From positions 1 to 64,000 of the forward strand of contig NZ_CAKXZS010000008.1 of NCBI RefSeq assembly GCF_935822925.1: a stretch of DNA of 64,000 bases. The letters run 5' to 3'. The stretch's first letter is position 1. The number at the start of each line of letters is the position of its first letter. The position numbers were made by a program, and so were the translations under genes. Below are positions 46,813-56,378 of the stretch, piece after piece. The notes below the pieces were generated by a model that worked only from the letters and a program-made list of their open reading frames with translations, was not told where the DNA came from and did not search any database. The stretch is from Mesorhizobium ventifaucium (GTDB taxonomy: Bacteria > Pseudomonadota > Alphaproteobacteria > Rhizobiales > Rhizobiaceae).

Positions 46813-48963
46813 CTACAGCGCCGTTTGCGTGTCCAAAAGGATGGGCGGCGCTGTGGTGGCAAGGTCGGCCTTGCCCGCCACCTTCAGCGCAAACGCATAG
46901 GTGAAGGCGATTTCCTCGAGCCTGGAAAACCGGCCGGATGCGCCGGCATGGCCGGAGTCCATATTGATCTTGAACAGCACCGGATTGTCGCCGATCTTGC
47001 GGTCGCGCAGCCGCGCCACCCACTTGGCCGGCTCCCAATAGGTGACACGCGGGTCGGTGAGGCCGGCAAGCGCCAGGATCGGCGGATAGTCGAGCGCGGC
47101 GACATTGTCATAGGGCGAGTAGGCGGCGATCGTTCGGTAGTCCTCCTCCGAGGCGATCGGGTTGCCCCATTCGGGCCATTCCGGCGGCGTCAGCGGCAAG
47201 GTCGCGTCGAGCATGGTGGTGAGCACGTCGACGAACGGAACCTCGGCGACAATACCGCCGAAGCATTCCGGCGCCATATTCGCCACGGCGCCCATCAGCA
47301 GGCCGCCGGCCGAGCCGCCCTGAGCGACGATGCGATCATGTTGCGTATAGCGTTCGGCGACGAGGTGGTGGGCGACTGCGACGAAATCGGTGAACGTGTT
47401 CATTTTGTGCGCCCGCTTGCCGTCGTCGTACCAGCCATAGCCCTTGTCCTTGCCGCCGCGGACATGGGCAATCGCGTAGACGAAGCCGCGGTCGACCAGC
47501 GAAAACAAATTGGTGTTAAAGGCGGCCGGGACCGTGATGCCGTAGGAGCCGTAGCCGTAAAGCAGGCAAGGCGCTGATCCGTCGAGCGGCGTGTCGCGAT
47601 GATGAAGGAGCGAGACCGGCACCAGTTCGCCGTCGGCTGCGGGCGCCATCAGCCGCCGCGTCATGTAATGGTCCGGGTCGTGACCGGACGGAACTTCCTG
47701 GGTCTTCAGCAGCACGCGCTCGCGGGTCCGCATGTGGTAGTCGAAGACCTGCGCCGGCGTTGTCATCGACGAATAGGAAAAGCGCATGATCTCGGTATCG
47801 TATTCATAGGATCCCGACAGGCCGAGCGAGAAGGCTTCCTCGTCGAAGGAGATGAGGTGTTCCTCGCCGCTGTTGCGGTCATGCACGACGATGCGCGGCA
47901 GGCCTTCCTTGCGTTCAAGCCTGACCATGTGGTCCTTGAAACCGATCACCGAAAGGATCAGCCGGCCCGCTTCGTGCGGCACCAACTCCTGCCAGTTGGC
48001 GCGCACCGGGTCGCTCGCCGGCGCGGTCATGATCTTGAAATCCTTGGCGCCGTCGGCGTTGGTGAGAATGAAGAAGACATCGCCGCCTTCTTCGAGGTCG
48101 TATTGCAGGCCGGTCTCGCGCGGAGCAACCAGCTTCGGTTCGGCGAACGGTTCTTTGGCGCTCATGATGCGATATTCCGAAGTCTCATGGTCGTTGATGC
48201 CAACCATGATCCACTCGTTGGAGCGTGTGCCGCCGACATTCATGAAGAAGCCTGGATCGGCTTCTTCATAGATCAGCCGGTCGTTCTCAGGACTGTCGCC
48301 AAGGGCATGGAACAGTACTTTGGAAGGACGGTGGTTGGGATCGAGGCGGGTGTAGAAAAATCCGTCATTTCCGGCATCCCACACGCCGCCGCCACCCGTA
48401 TCCGGAATCCTGTCCGCCAGATCGTTCCCGTCGACGAGATCGCGGACGCGAAGCGTGTAGAATTCGGAACCCTTGTCGTCGAAGGCCCAGAGAAGCTTGC
48501 GGTGATCGGTCGAATGGTCGACACCGCCGAGGCGGAAATAGGCCTTGCCTTCTGCCTCGAGGTCGCCGTCGAGCAGGATCTCTTGGTTGCCGCCGTCGCG
48601 CGGCGTGCGGAAATAACGCGGCTGCTCGCCGCCAAGCTTGAAAGATGACCCATAGGCGTACCGCCCATCCTTCATCGGCACGGACGAATCATCCTCCTTG
48701 ATGCGGCCCTTCATCTCCTTGAAAAGCTGCTTCCGCACCTGGGCGGTGTCGGCCATGAGCGCTGCCTGATAGGCGTTCTCGGCTTCGAGATGGGCGCGGA
48801 TCTGGGCGTCAAGCAGCGACGGATCCCTGAACATCTCTTGCCAGTTGTCGGCTCTCAGCCAGGCATAGTCGTCCGTCCGGGTCACTCCATGATGCAGATC
48901 GAAGACCGGTCGCTTCTCTGGTTGCGGCGGGCTGACAGTTGGAAATGCTGGGGTTCGGGTCAT
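46813..48963 (-). CDS. ptrB: Oligopeptidase B (prolyl oligopeptidase family, S9A)
   Basis: Encodes 716 residues. An N-terminal beta-propeller (about 70-410) guards a C-terminal alpha/beta-hydrolase. The catalytic serine is in AQGGSAGGLL (near 545), the aspartate in LTDPRVTYWEP and the histidine in DSGHAGASGRF. It cuts short peptides after basic residues in the cytoplasm. Monocistronic. Confidence 0.93.
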   Translation of the reverse strand: MTRTPAFPTVSPPQPEKRPVFDLHHGVTRTDDYAWLRADNWQEMFRDPSLLDAQIRAHLEAENAYQAALMADTAQVRKQLFKEMKGRIKEDDSSVPMKDGRYAYGSSFKLGGEQPRYFRTPRDGGNQEILLDGDLEAEGKAYFRLGGVDHSTDHRKLLWAFDDKGSEFYTLRVRDLVDGNDLADRIPDTGGGGVWDAGNDGFFYTRLDPNHRPSKVLFHALGDSPENDRLIYEEADPGFFMNVGGTRSNEWIMVGINDHETSEYRIMSAKEPFAEPKLVAPRETGLQYDLEEGGDVFFILTNADGAKDFKIMTAPASDPVRANWQELVPHEAGRLILSVIGFKDHMVRLERKEGLPRIVVHDRNSGEEHLISFDEEAFSLGLSGSYEYDTEIMRFSYSSMTTPAQVFDYHMRTRERVLLKTQEVPSGHDPDHYMTRRLMAPAADGELVPVSLLHHRDTPLDGSAPCLLYGYGSYGITVPAAFNTNLFSLVDRGFVYAIAHVRGGKDKGYGWYDDGKRAHKMNTFTDFVAVAHHLVAERYTQHDRIVAQGGSAGGLLMGAVANMAPECFGGIVAEVPFVDVLTTMLDATLPLTPPEWPEWGNPIASEEDYRTIAAYSPYDNVAALDYPPILALAGLTDPRVTYWEPAKWVARLRDRKIGDNPVLFKINMDSGHAGASGRFSRLEEIAFTYAFALKVAGKADLATTAPPILLDTQTAL

Positions 48964-49079
48964 TGCGTCTCGCTATGGAAGTTACTTGTATGGGGAATGA
49001 ACACGCCGATCAGCGCAGGTTCAAGAGCCGGAGTATATGTTTGCCGGGCTCCAGAAGATGAGCCGGAGGAGAGGGAAAA

Positions 49080-49448
49080 ATGAAGTTTCGTTTTCACGCT
49101 GCTGCGGCTTTCGCCGTCGCTTCGACAGTCTTGGCCTTCACCGGCCCATCTCATGCAACCGTGTTCGCAGCTTGGCAAGTGACCAACGTTCCGTTTGGCG
49201 ACGCGCTCAACGTGCGCAAGTATCCGGCGGGATCGTCCCAGAAGCAGGCCGCCTATCCCAACGGTGCCGTTTTGCAGATGACCGGGAGATGCACCGGCGG
49301 CATAAACCTGCTCGACATCGTCAAGCAGCCGGTTTGGACGCAGGAACAGAAGATCCGCTATCGCTGGTGCGAAGTCTGGCACGATCCGGCACAGAACGGC
49401 AAGTTCGTCACCGGCTGGGTCTACGGAAAATATATCACCCCACATTGA
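49080..49448 (+). CDS. Secreted SH3-like domain protein
   Basis: Encodes 122 residues with GGAGGAGAGGG before the ATG. A signal peptide ends near SHA (about residue 26). The rest is one SH3b-like domain: ALNVRKYPAGSSQ, then WVYGKYI at the end, with two cysteines (RCTGG and RWCEVW). SH3b domains often bind peptidoglycan or metal. Single gene. Confidence 0.78.
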   Translation: MKFRFHAAAAFAVASTVLAFTGPSHATVFAAWQVTNVPFGDALNVRKYPAGSSQKQAAYPNGAVLQMTGRCTGGINLLDIVKQPVWTQEQKIRYRWCEVWHDPAQNGKFVTGWVYGKYITPH

Positions 49449-49870
49449 TGGATCGGCGCGGTCCGCAGGCTGATTTCAGGCTTGCTTCCAACAGCAAATC
49501 GCAACCTATGGTTTTGTAGATTCCGAAAACAACCAGATAGCCCGTAACACAACCAAGCATAGCCAAGCATTGGAAACTTTTACCGGCCATCGAGGATGTA
49601 ACGGTAGCTCGACATGGCGTCAGCCGTTGCTGGTCGGACCAAAAAAATCTCAAAATTACAGAGTGCACGAAAGGGTGAAGCTGATCGTCGTATATTTTAT
49701 TGCCATCGATGAATACAGCGCAAGAAGCGAATTGACTTACTTGGTTTAGTGGCTCATTAGGATACTGCGACGCGAATCGCAGAGGCTCTTTCCTGCAAAA
49801 ATTTCGCGCGATGCCCGACCCGTCAAAATAGGGCGCAGGTAGAAACAACTCACGTTGGGGCTATGAAGCC
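49449..49870. other. AT-rich leader of mucR
   Basis: A 422-bp gap much richer in A+T than its surroundings (stretches such as CCAAAAAAATCTCAAAATTACAG). MucR/Ros proteins bind AT-rich sites and usually repress their own gene, so this is a likely autoregulatory region. No gene is supported in it: the longest minus-strand reading has no family character. Confidence 0.5.
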
Positions 49871-50296
49871 ATGGATATTATCGAATCACCTTCCAGAAAT
49901 AGTGATGCGCTGATCGAATTGACGGCCGACGTCGTAGCCGCCTATGTCAGCAACAATCCGGTGCCGGTCGGCGAGCTGCCTAGCCTCATCGCCGATGTCC
50001 ATGCCGCCCTCGGGCGCGTGGGCGGGGCCAGTGAACAGCCTCCTGCCGACAAGCAGAAGCCGGCAGTAAACCCGAAACGCTCCGTCCATGACGACTACAT
50101 CGTCTGTCTTGAAGACGGCAAAAAGTTCAAGTCGCTGAAGCGCCACTTGATGACCCACTACGGTCTGACGCCGGATGAGTATCGTGAAAAATGGGGCCTG
50201 GACGCAAGCTACCCGATGGTTGCTCCCAACTATGCTGCCGCCCGCTCACAACTCGCCAAGAAGATGGGTCTCGGCCGCAAGCGCAAGGGGCGCTGA
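49871..50296 (+). CDS. mucR: MucR/Ros-family zinc-finger transcriptional regulator
   Basis: Encodes 141 residues. The prokaryotic zinc-finger region has Cys79, Asp82, His92 and His96 ([20 protein letters not shown], quoted whole), the C-x2-D variant common in MucR. The following [13 protein letters not shown] is family-typical, and the tail is basic. It is a global silencer-like regulator of exopolysaccharide, motility and symbiosis or virulence genes in Rhizobiales. Ends in a terminator hairpin. Confidence 0.95.
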   Translation: MDIIESPSRNSDALIELTADVVAAYVSNNPVPVGELPSLIADVHAALGRVGGASEQPPADKQKPAVNPKRSVHDDYIVCLEDGKKFKSLKRHLMTHYGLTPDEYREKWGLDASYPMVAPNYAAARSQLAKKMGLGRKRKGR

Positions 50297-50331
50297 TACC
50301 GGCTCTCTTCCCAACCTGGGTTAGATGATCA

Positions 50332-50354
50332 ACGGCGCCTCCGGCGCCGTTTTG
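50332..50354 (+). terminator. Terminator after mucR
   Basis: ACGGCGCC and GGCGCCGT form an 8-bp stem around TCC, followed by TTT. It ends mucR transcription and may also serve the converging sufE gene. Confidence 0.75.
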
Positions 50355-50440
50355 ATCTTGGGGCGATGCTGGAGCAATCGATATGCGTTGCGACATCTGC
50401 GGCTCCGATCATGTCGGGCCATCGCGCGCTGTTCGTCTGA

Positions 50441-50869
50441 TCAGGCGGTCTGCTTTAAGGCCGCCTCAGCGTCGCGCTTGATGCGCTTGACCATGGAACG
50501 AAGACCATTGGCGCGTTGCGGCGACAGGTGTTCGTCGAGGCCAAGTGCCTTCAGCGTGGCTTCCGCGTCGGTTTTCTGGATCTCGCTGGCGGGTCGTCTC
50601 GAAAACAGCGCCAGCATTATAGCGACGAGGCCGCGCACGATATGCGCGTCCGAATCACCGGCGAAGGTGACGACTGGGTCAGGCCCCGGTCCATACTCGG
50701 TGGTCAGCCAGACCTGGCTGACGCAGCCGGGCACCTTGTTGGCAGGGTTGCGTTCCTCATCGGGAAATGGCGGCAGGGCCTCGCCCAGTTCGATCACATA
50801 GCGATAGCGGTCTTCCCACTCGTCAAGCAGGGAGAAGTCGTCGCGGATCGTTTGGATCGTCGTGGTCAT
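50441..50869 (-). CDS. sufE: SufE-family cysteine desulfuration protein
   Basis: Encodes 142 residues from MTTTIQTIRDD; a reading back to 51019 is out of family. Catalytic Cys49 is in PGCVSQVWL. SufE takes sulfur from a SufS-type desulfurase and passes it to Fe-S cluster assembly; the suf operon itself is elsewhere. Convergent with mucR. Confidence 0.92.
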   Translation of the reverse strand: MTTTIQTIRDDFSLLDEWEDRYRYVIELGEALPPFPDEERNPANKVPGCVSQVWLTTEYGPGPDPVVTFAGDSDAHIVRGLVAIMLALFSRRPASEIQKTDAEATLKALGLDEHLSPQRANGLRSMVKRIKRDAEAALKQTA

Positions 50870-50936
50870 AGCCCCGGATATAATCATCCGGCGACGCTGC
50901 GTCACGGAAAAAGAGGAAAACACCATAGGCGTATAA

Positions 50937-51065
50937 TGCATGTCGCGCAAAAGCATGCCCTCGGGCCTGACCCGAGGGTGTGCAGCGGTTTTGCGATGAC
51001 GGCGTGCATGAAACAACAACCTGAAGCGCGTCGCGGGAGGCCGGTCAAATGCGACGCGCTTTAGG
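50937..51065. repeat. Rhizobial-type intergenic repeat, family B, copy 2
   Basis: CCCTCGGG (50958-50965) and CCCGAGGG (50971-50978) make the same hairpin as copy 1, with TGCATGAAACAACAACCTG and TCAAATGCGACGCG following. A partial third copy (TGCATGAAAGACAAAGGCTTAGAG) starts near 54903. These units are non-coding and of unknown function. Confidence 0.65.
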
Positions 51066-51108
51066 GGCGGACGGCCTGCGGTGCAGTGACAGCTGCGCTG
51101 AAAGGATT

Positions 51109-51459
51109 TCAGTTTTTCGCCGGCAACTCGACTTTCGCCGGCAAGACGATGTCTTCGGGCACGCTGCCGGTCGTTGTCGCCGTGTCAGGTTCGGCGGTCT
51201 TGTCGTCCAACATGGCGGCCGCGATCTTGGCTGTCTCCTTGGCCCGGGCGGTGATCGTGTGCATCGCGGACTTGCCGGTCTCGCAGACGTCGGGCTTGCG
51301 CTCGCATATGCCGGCAATGTCGCCAACCGCTTCGCGTGCCGCAAACAACGCCTGGATCGGCCCGACGCTTTGGTGGCCTGTCTCGTCGGAGCCGACATTC
51401 AGCGGCAGCGCCAGAAGCACCAGCGAAAACCAGAAAGCCATTCTGATCAGAAAGCCCAT
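51109..51459 (-). CDS. DUF5330 small membrane-anchored protein
   Basis: Encodes 116 residues. MGFLIRMAFWFSLVLLALPL (1-20) is a membrane anchor or uncleaved signal. The rest is polar with two cysteines in GICERKPDVCETG (about 51-63) that could pair. This pattern is the DUF5330 family of Rhizobiales; its function is unknown. Confidence 0.8.
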   Translation of the reverse strand: MGFLIRMAFWFSLVLLALPLNVGSDETGHQSVGPIQALFAAREAVGDIAGICERKPDVCETGKSAMHTITARAKETAKIAAAMLDDKTAEPDTATTTGSVPEDIVLPAKVELPAKN

Positions 51460-51929
51460 CTGTATGCCCTCATTCGTGACCGGATCATGCGTTCGTGCGA
51501 CATGACCTCTTTATGGCTACGATAGTGGCATAGACGCGCAAAGGACGGCTTGCCTGGTCAGCGAAAATTTTCCTCAAATTTTAGGTAAATTCGAAACGAA
51601 GCATTTTGCAATCGATTTGTCTCAAATCCAGCCGGTTTTCTTTACTTAAGGTTAACCATCTATCCAGCTGTTTTCCATATCTATTTTCCAGAAGCGCGGC
51701 GTACCGGGGGCGATTGTCGGAGGCGGAAGGGCGGTTCGCCCGGATAACGCTCCATTTACTATGGCTATAATTGCCAAGGTTTGGCCGCGCCGGCCTCCCA
51801 ATATCTGCCTCGGGCCGGGCATTGATCGGTCCTGCCTTATCCATTCCTTAAACGCTGGATGCGAGTTTCAGATCAACAAAAGCAATCTGCGAAGCAGGGC
51901 TGTTCACGACCAGATGCGAGTGCGTTGAG
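51460..51929. other. AT-rich intergenic region with a CtrA-like half-site
   Basis: A 470-bp gap with an AT-rich core near 51560-51660. TTAACCAT (51652-51659) matches the CtrA half-site of alphaproteobacteria; no full TTAA-N7-TTAA is seen. CGTTGAGTTG occurs twice 30 bases apart (51923 and 51953) at the start of the kinase gene. No gene is supported. Confidence 0.4.
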
Positions 51930-53732
51930 TTGAGTTCGATAAGGGCCAGATACGTTGAGTTGCCCGGCGCGATGGCAGCCGGTTGCGAACGTATGGTTCA
52001 TCCGTCGATCCTCGGACAGAACGACCGCCGGTGCCAGAGGCGGTTTATCGGTGTCATGCTGGCCGCTCCGTTCTTTGCCGCAGGCGCAGCAGTCACGCTG
52101 GTCACTTCGGGCATGGGCGTGGCCGTGACCATGGCTGCAATCTTTGCGATGTTCGGCCTCTGCTGGTTTGCAGCCTTGCTGGTGGCAGCATCGGGCAAGA
52201 TGGCGTTCGCCGGCCAGGTCGCTCTGGTGATGGGCAGTCTTGCTCTTGCCGGTGTCATTGCCGCGGCGGGCGGGATGGCCTCGCCGGTCGCCATGCTTGT
52301 CGTGGCGCTGCCGTTCGAAGCCTGGTGGATCGGCGCGTCTCGTCGCGCTGCACTCTGGGGTGCCGTATCCGTATTTGTCGCTATCCTGCTGCAGGCTTTT
52401 GCCGGTTCTGTCTTTCCGTTCGGTCCGGCGGTAACAGCCGCTTGGCATTGGCTGCTGCCGCTGGCCTGGGCGCTTACCCTCGTTCCCCGCGTCGCAGCGC
52501 TTGGCAGCCCGGCCGGCGCGCAGCTTGATCCGGCGACCGACGATCGGCTCGAGAACATCATCGACGCCGTTGTCCTGCGGGCCGGCAGGCATGGCGAGGT
52601 TCTGGATGCGTCGGCAAAGGCGCGCACGATCCTGAAGCTGCAGCCGGAGCTGCTGTTCGGTGCCGGCCTGTTCGACCGTATCCATCTGTCCGACCGCGTC
52701 GCATACCTCAGCGCGCTGGCCGACATGCGCGATGGCGCGCTGGTGCGCCGGCTGGATCTTCGCGTCCGGCTGCCGCAAAACGGCAATGGCCCGACGGCGG
52801 ACAATTACCGGCCGTTTTCGCTTGAATTGGCGCGGGGGGAAGAGCAGCAGGACGTCCTCACGTTCGTCCTGCGCGAAAACGACGAACTCGCCGGCTTGCG
52901 CGAAGAGCTTGCCGCTGCGAAAGAGGCGGCCGCGTCTGCCGAAGTGGCAAAGGGACGGTTTCTGGCGGTCGTCAGCCACGAGCTGCGCACGCCGTTGAAC
53001 GCCATCATCGGTTTTTCCGACATGCTGCTGCATGAGATGTTCGGCACCTTCAAGGATCCGCGCCAGAAGGAATATGTCGGCCTGGTCAAGGAGTCCGGCC
53101 AGCATTTGCTTGCGATCGTCACCTCGATACTCGACGTATCGAGGATCGAAGCCGGCGCCTACGCAACCGAGCCGGAACCATTCCGTTTCGTGGAAGCGGT
53201 CGAAATGTGCCAGTCGATGATGAGCTTGCAGGCCGAGGCAAAGAACATCGATCTACAGGCCCAGATCGCACCGGATGCAGCCGAGATAAACGCCGATCGT
53301 CGTGCCGTGCAGCAGATACTCATCAACCTCGTCTCCAACGCCATCAAGTTCACGCCCGATGGCGGCGATGTCGTCGTCGGCGCCAAGCGAATCGGCTCGC
53401 GACTGCATTTCTGGGTCAGGGACACCGGCATCGGCATCGCCGAGGAAGACTTTGCCAATCTCGGCAAGCCGTTCATGCAGATCCAGAACGACTATACGCG
53501 CCGCTTCGAGGGGACCGGGCTCGGCCTCTCGCTGGTGAAGGGTCTGGTGGCGCTGCACGAGGGCACGATGTCGATCGAAAGCATGCCGGGGGAGGGCACC
53601 ACGGTCACGATCAGCTTGCCGGTGAACGGACCGAAAGGACGTTCGAATGACAAGCCCGGCGTACTGCCGATACCTGCGGCCAAGGCGGAGACGAAAGGGG
53701 ACAGGCATGGCTCGCTCCGCAAAACAGCCTAA
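51930..53732 (+). CDS. Membrane sensor histidine kinase
   Basis: Encodes 600 residues from TTG at 51930; ATGs at 51972 and 51993 are alternatives and no ribosome site decides. About five to six membrane helices (40-190) form an input unit, followed by a PAS-like segment (205-315) and a coiled linker. The H-box VSHELRTPLNAIIGFSD has His350, and the ATP-binding boxes are NLVSNAIKFTPDGG, DTGIGIAEED and GTGLGLSLVKG. The linked receiver protein is not adjacent. The gene overlaps the downstream peptidoglycan-binding gene by 26 bases. Confidence 0.9.
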   Translation: MSSIRARYVELPGAMAAGCERMVHPSILGQNDRRCQRRFIGVMLAAPFFAAGAAVTLVTSGMGVAVTMAAIFAMFGLCWFAALLVAASGKMAFAGQVALVMGSLALAGVIAAAGGMASPVAMLVVALPFEAWWIGASRRAALWGAVSVFVAILLQAFAGSVFPFGPAVTAAWHWLLPLAWALTLVPRVAALGSPAGAQLDPATDDRLENIIDAVVLRAGRHGEVLDASAKARTILKLQPELLFGAGLFDRIHLSDRVAYLSALADMRDGALVRRLDLRVRLPQNGNGPTADNYRPFSLELARGEEQQDVLTFVLRENDELAGLREELAAAKEAAASAEVAKGRFLAVVSHELRTPLNAIIGFSDMLLHEMFGTFKDPRQKEYVGLVKESGQHLLAIVTSILDVSRIEAGAYATEPEPFRFVEAVEMCQSMMSLQAEAKNIDLQAQIAPDAAEINADRRAVQQILINLVSNAIKFTPDGGDVVVGAKRIGSRLHFWVRDTGIGIAEEDFANLGKPFMQIQNDYTRRFEGTGLGLSLVKGLVALHEGTMSIESMPGEGTTVTISLPVNGPKGRSNDKPGVLPIPAAKAETKGDRHGSLRKTA

Positions 53733-54471
53733 GGCGGTCAAGCGCCGCGGCAATGCCTTCCAGCGCAGCGCGGTCGCCGTCGGCAGCCAGATTTTACGCA
53801 ATCCGGTTCTGGTTGGCGGTTCGACCGCCTTCCTGGTGACGCTGTTCTACGTCTCGGCGAACGCTTTGTGGTATCAGCCTTTTCCTCACGCCGGCGCTTT
53901 TTTTGCGACCAGGAGCATACAGGGCTTTCCTCGAGCAGCCGACGAGCCTGAAACCACCATCAACATCGTGCGGCCGGACCCGGCCCCGGTCAAGAGCGAT
54001 CCGGTTGTCGAGCAGGTCCAGGGCATATTGAAGGATCTGGATTTCTATTCCGGCACCGTCGACGGTATTTCCGGCCCCAACACGCGTAAGGCCATCCAAG
54101 CCTATCAGCAGAAGGTCGGGCTCAACGCTTCCGGCGAGATCGACAGCGTTCTGCTCGATCAACTGGGCGCCACGCAAACCGCCTCGACGGTCGTGCCGCA
54201 TCCGGCACCCCGCCCGGGCGACATGGCTGCGATTCCCGTTTCCGCTTCGGCGCCGGCAGATGCGCCGACGCAGGCACCCGACGCCCGCATCATCAAGATC
54301 CAGGCCGGGTTGAAGGCATTCGGCAATGACGACATGCAGCTCGATGGCGTGGTCGGGGCCCGCACCAAGGCAGCGATCAAGGAGTTCCAGTCGCTGTTCG
54401 GGCTGCCTGAGACCGGCGAGCCCGACGAGGTCGTCTACGTCAAGATGCGCGAGATCGGCCTGACCAACTGA
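53707..54471 (+). CDS. Membrane-anchored peptidoglycan-binding protein with two PG domains
   Basis: Encodes 254 residues from MARSAKQPK, with AAAGGGGACAGG upstream. A basic cytoplasmic N-terminus (1-30), one membrane helix (about 34-52), a first PG_binding_1 domain (about 96-150: QGILKDLDFYSGTVDGISG), a proline-rich linker, and a second one (about 200-252: QAGLKAFGNDDMQLDGVVG). It overlaps the histidine kinase, so they are co-expressed, and a wall-sensing link is an inference. Confidence 0.9.
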   Translation: MARSAKQPKAVKRRGNAFQRSAVAVGSQILRNPVLVGGSTAFLVTLFYVSANALWYQPFPHAGAFFATRSIQGFPRAADEPETTINIVRPDPAPVKSDPVVEQVQGILKDLDFYSGTVDGISGPNTRKAIQAYQQKVGLNASGEIDSVLLDQLGATQTASTVVPHPAPRPGDMAAIPVSASAPADAPTQAPDARIIKIQAGLKAFGNDDMQLDGVVGARTKAAIKEFQSLFGLPETGEPDEVVYVKMREIGLTN

Positions 54472-54550
54472 TGGGCGGAGGCGCGCGGTTTTGGTTTCAC
54501 CCAAACGCAAAGCGCTCTAAGTACCCTCCAATGTCGTTCAGAATCCTGCC

Positions 54551-54898
54551 ATGCGCGTAACCACCGATCTGTGGGTGTCGGCCCTGTTGCGCCGGGTTTT
54601 CGGCGCCGGCGGCTTTGCCGCCGTGGTCAAGCGCGGCGCAACCGAGGCCGGCGCCGTCTTCGTGCTGGCGCGAGGCCGCATGGGCGAGATTGCTTTGTTT
54701 GGACCGGCGCCGCAGACGAGCTACGATTCAGCCAAACCCGACGATCGTTTCTTCAGTCTGCTCGGTGCCGGCGACGATGCCGCCGTCTTTGACGCGCGAC
54801 TGGAAAGGGAGAAGAAATTCGATCCCGACATCTGGGTGGTCGAGATCGAGGCCGGCTCTGTTCCCGTCGAGAAACTTATTTCCGTCAAGTCGCAATAG
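54551..54898 (+). CDS. DUF1491 family protein
   Basis: Encodes 115 residues with the family start RVTTDLWVSALLRRVF and ending DPDIWVVEIEA. DUF1491 proteins are conserved in alphaproteobacteria and are of unknown function. No signal or membrane segment. Transcribed with the preceding gene direction but 79 bp downstream. Confidence 0.88.
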   Translation: MRVTTDLWVSALLRRVFGAGGFAAVVKRGATEAGAVFVLARGRMGEIALFGPAPQTSYDSAKPDDRFFSLLGAGDDAAVFDARLEREKKFDPDIWVVEIEAGSVPVEKLISVKSQ

Positions 54899-54921
54899 CG
54901 ATATGCATGAAAGACAAAGGC

Positions 54922-55971
54922 TTAGAGCGTTCGCTTGAATTTCTTTTCAGACGCGACGCGCCTGGGGCTGGCGGCAGTATTGTCGCTGTCCGCTTTGCGG
55001 ACGTCGGCGTTTGCCGCGATCGGTCCGGTATTGCGAATAGCCATCGACAGTGTCTCGGCTTTCCAGCCGCCTAGCCTGTCCAGCGCGGCGTCGCGATGCA
55101 GCAGCCGGTAGCGGTCGAGGAAGATGCGGATGCCCTGCGGATGCGAAAACTCTGCGGGATAGACGGCGGCGGTGATCAGGAACGCCCTCTCTTCGCCGAG
55201 ATCGAGCGCGCGCAGGGCGGCCAGCAGCGACATGTAGTTCTGGTTCGCGGTGAGCGACCGCGCCGTTGAAAAATCGATCTCGAGCGCGTCGGCCAGCGCT
55301 GTCTGGAAGAATGCGGCATTGCCGGTCAGCGCCGTCTCGCGCAGTTTGACATAGGTGTTAGCGCCGGCGAACGGATTGATGGTCGCGCCGCCGCTCTCGG
55401 CATCACGCATCATCGACCGCAGCCGGCGCCGTGCATTCTCGGCGCCGGCGCTGGGCACCTGCTGGCTGTCGGCGACGACCTCGGCGCTTTCGGGCAGCGT
55501 CTTGGCGTTCGCCTCCGGCTGCCGCACGCTCACCAGCGTCGGCTTTTCAAGCGCCCTGATCAGATGGGCGATGGTCGGGTTCAGATCCTTGCGGCGCGCA
55601 ATGGCGCGCGCATGCGGCAGGCCATGGCGTCCGATCAGCGCGATGAGGTCGATATCGCTGAGCGCGCGCGAGCGGATGAGCAGCGGCGCGGCAACGTCGA
55701 CCGGCTCCTCGCAAAGCCGCCGGACCAGCGCAGCAGGCGCATATTCGCATTCGGAAAGGGCGGCGGCGACGTAGCGGCGCGATTCGACCGACACATCGGC
55801 GAAAAGCGGAAGCGTCAGGTCCTCAAGTTGCGCGATCTCCCGGCGCGAAGGGCGGGTGAGCGAACAGAACGCCGACACCGTGGCGCGGAACAGCCTTTCG
55901 GCCTTTCCCGATTCAGCCCGTATAGCGATTTGCCTGAAATCCGCAGATGACACGAAGGATACGCCTGACAC
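54922..55971 (-). CDS. DUF2336 helical-repeat protein
   Basis: Encodes 349 residues from GTG at 55971; a second GTG seven codons in is an alternative. Helical throughout, with the DUF2336 features RRYVAAALSECEYAP and ALSDIDLIALIGRHG near the centre, and repeats like those of HEAT-type scaffolds. Family function is not established. The 3' end faces the DUF1491 gene. Confidence 0.85.
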   Translation of the reverse strand: MSGVSFVSSADFRQIAIRAESGKAERLFRATVSAFCSLTRPSRREIAQLEDLTLPLFADVSVESRRYVAAALSECEYAPAALVRRLCEEPVDVAAPLLIRSRALSDIDLIALIGRHGLPHARAIARRKDLNPTIAHLIRALEKPTLVSVRQPEANAKTLPESAEVVADSQQVPSAGAENARRRLRSMMRDAESGGATINPFAGANTYVKLRETALTGNAAFFQTALADALEIDFSTARSLTANQNYMSLLAALRALDLGEERAFLITAAVYPAEFSHPQGIRIFLDRYRLLHRDAALDRLGGWKAETLSMAIRNTGPIAANADVRKADSDNTAASPRRVASEKKFKRTL

Positions 55972-56162
55972 TCAACACAATCTGGATCATGCTCGACCGG
56001 GGCTGTGTCGGTTTCGCATTTACCTCGGGTCAGGACTTCCTGACCTCAGCACAAAGTTCAAATTAGCGGCGATCCGTTAGCGTTCCGTTAACCTAGTGGC
56101 TCCTTAATCAGATTGGAGGCGTTGCGTTGTGCTCCGGGGCAACCGAGAGGAATGCACGAACC

Positions 56163-56378
56163 ATGGGAATGGTACTGTCTTTCGTGCCGCGAACGGCGGC
56201 AACCAATCGAGCAGAACGAAACACCGGAACGCCGGCGGCGGTGATCATTTTCCCCGGCGTCCGCTACGAGCAACCGCCACTGACGGGCGAGACGCGGCCA
56301 GGCGCCGGTCCGGACAAGCCGGGTTCGTCAAGGACGATGCCGGGGACGTCGGGGACGTTGCCTGTTCCGCATCATTAA
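56163..56378 (+). CDS. Small conserved hypothetical protein (71 residues)
   Basis: Starts MGMVLSFVPR at 56163 after GAGAGGAAT. The segment AAVIIFPGVRYEQ (about 26-38) and the start MGxVLSFVPR are shared by short proteins of other rhizobia, so it is likely real. The end is proline- and glycine-rich. No domain or membrane segment, function unknown. Lies in the gap between DUF2336 and DUF1254 genes; a longer in-frame start at 56127 is possible. Confidence 0.6.
   Translation: MGMVLSFVPRTAATNRAERNTGTPAAVIIFPGVRYEQPPLTGETRPGAGPDKPGSSRTMPGTSGTLPVPHH

Noticed and set aside
49435..49848. 137-codon minus-strand reading in the mucR leader
   Set aside because: AT-rich regulatory DNA, no domain, no ribosome site.
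51652..51659. TTAACCAT as a CtrA site
   Set aside because: Only a half-site; no full TTAA-N7-TTAA. Not called as a separate regulatory feature.
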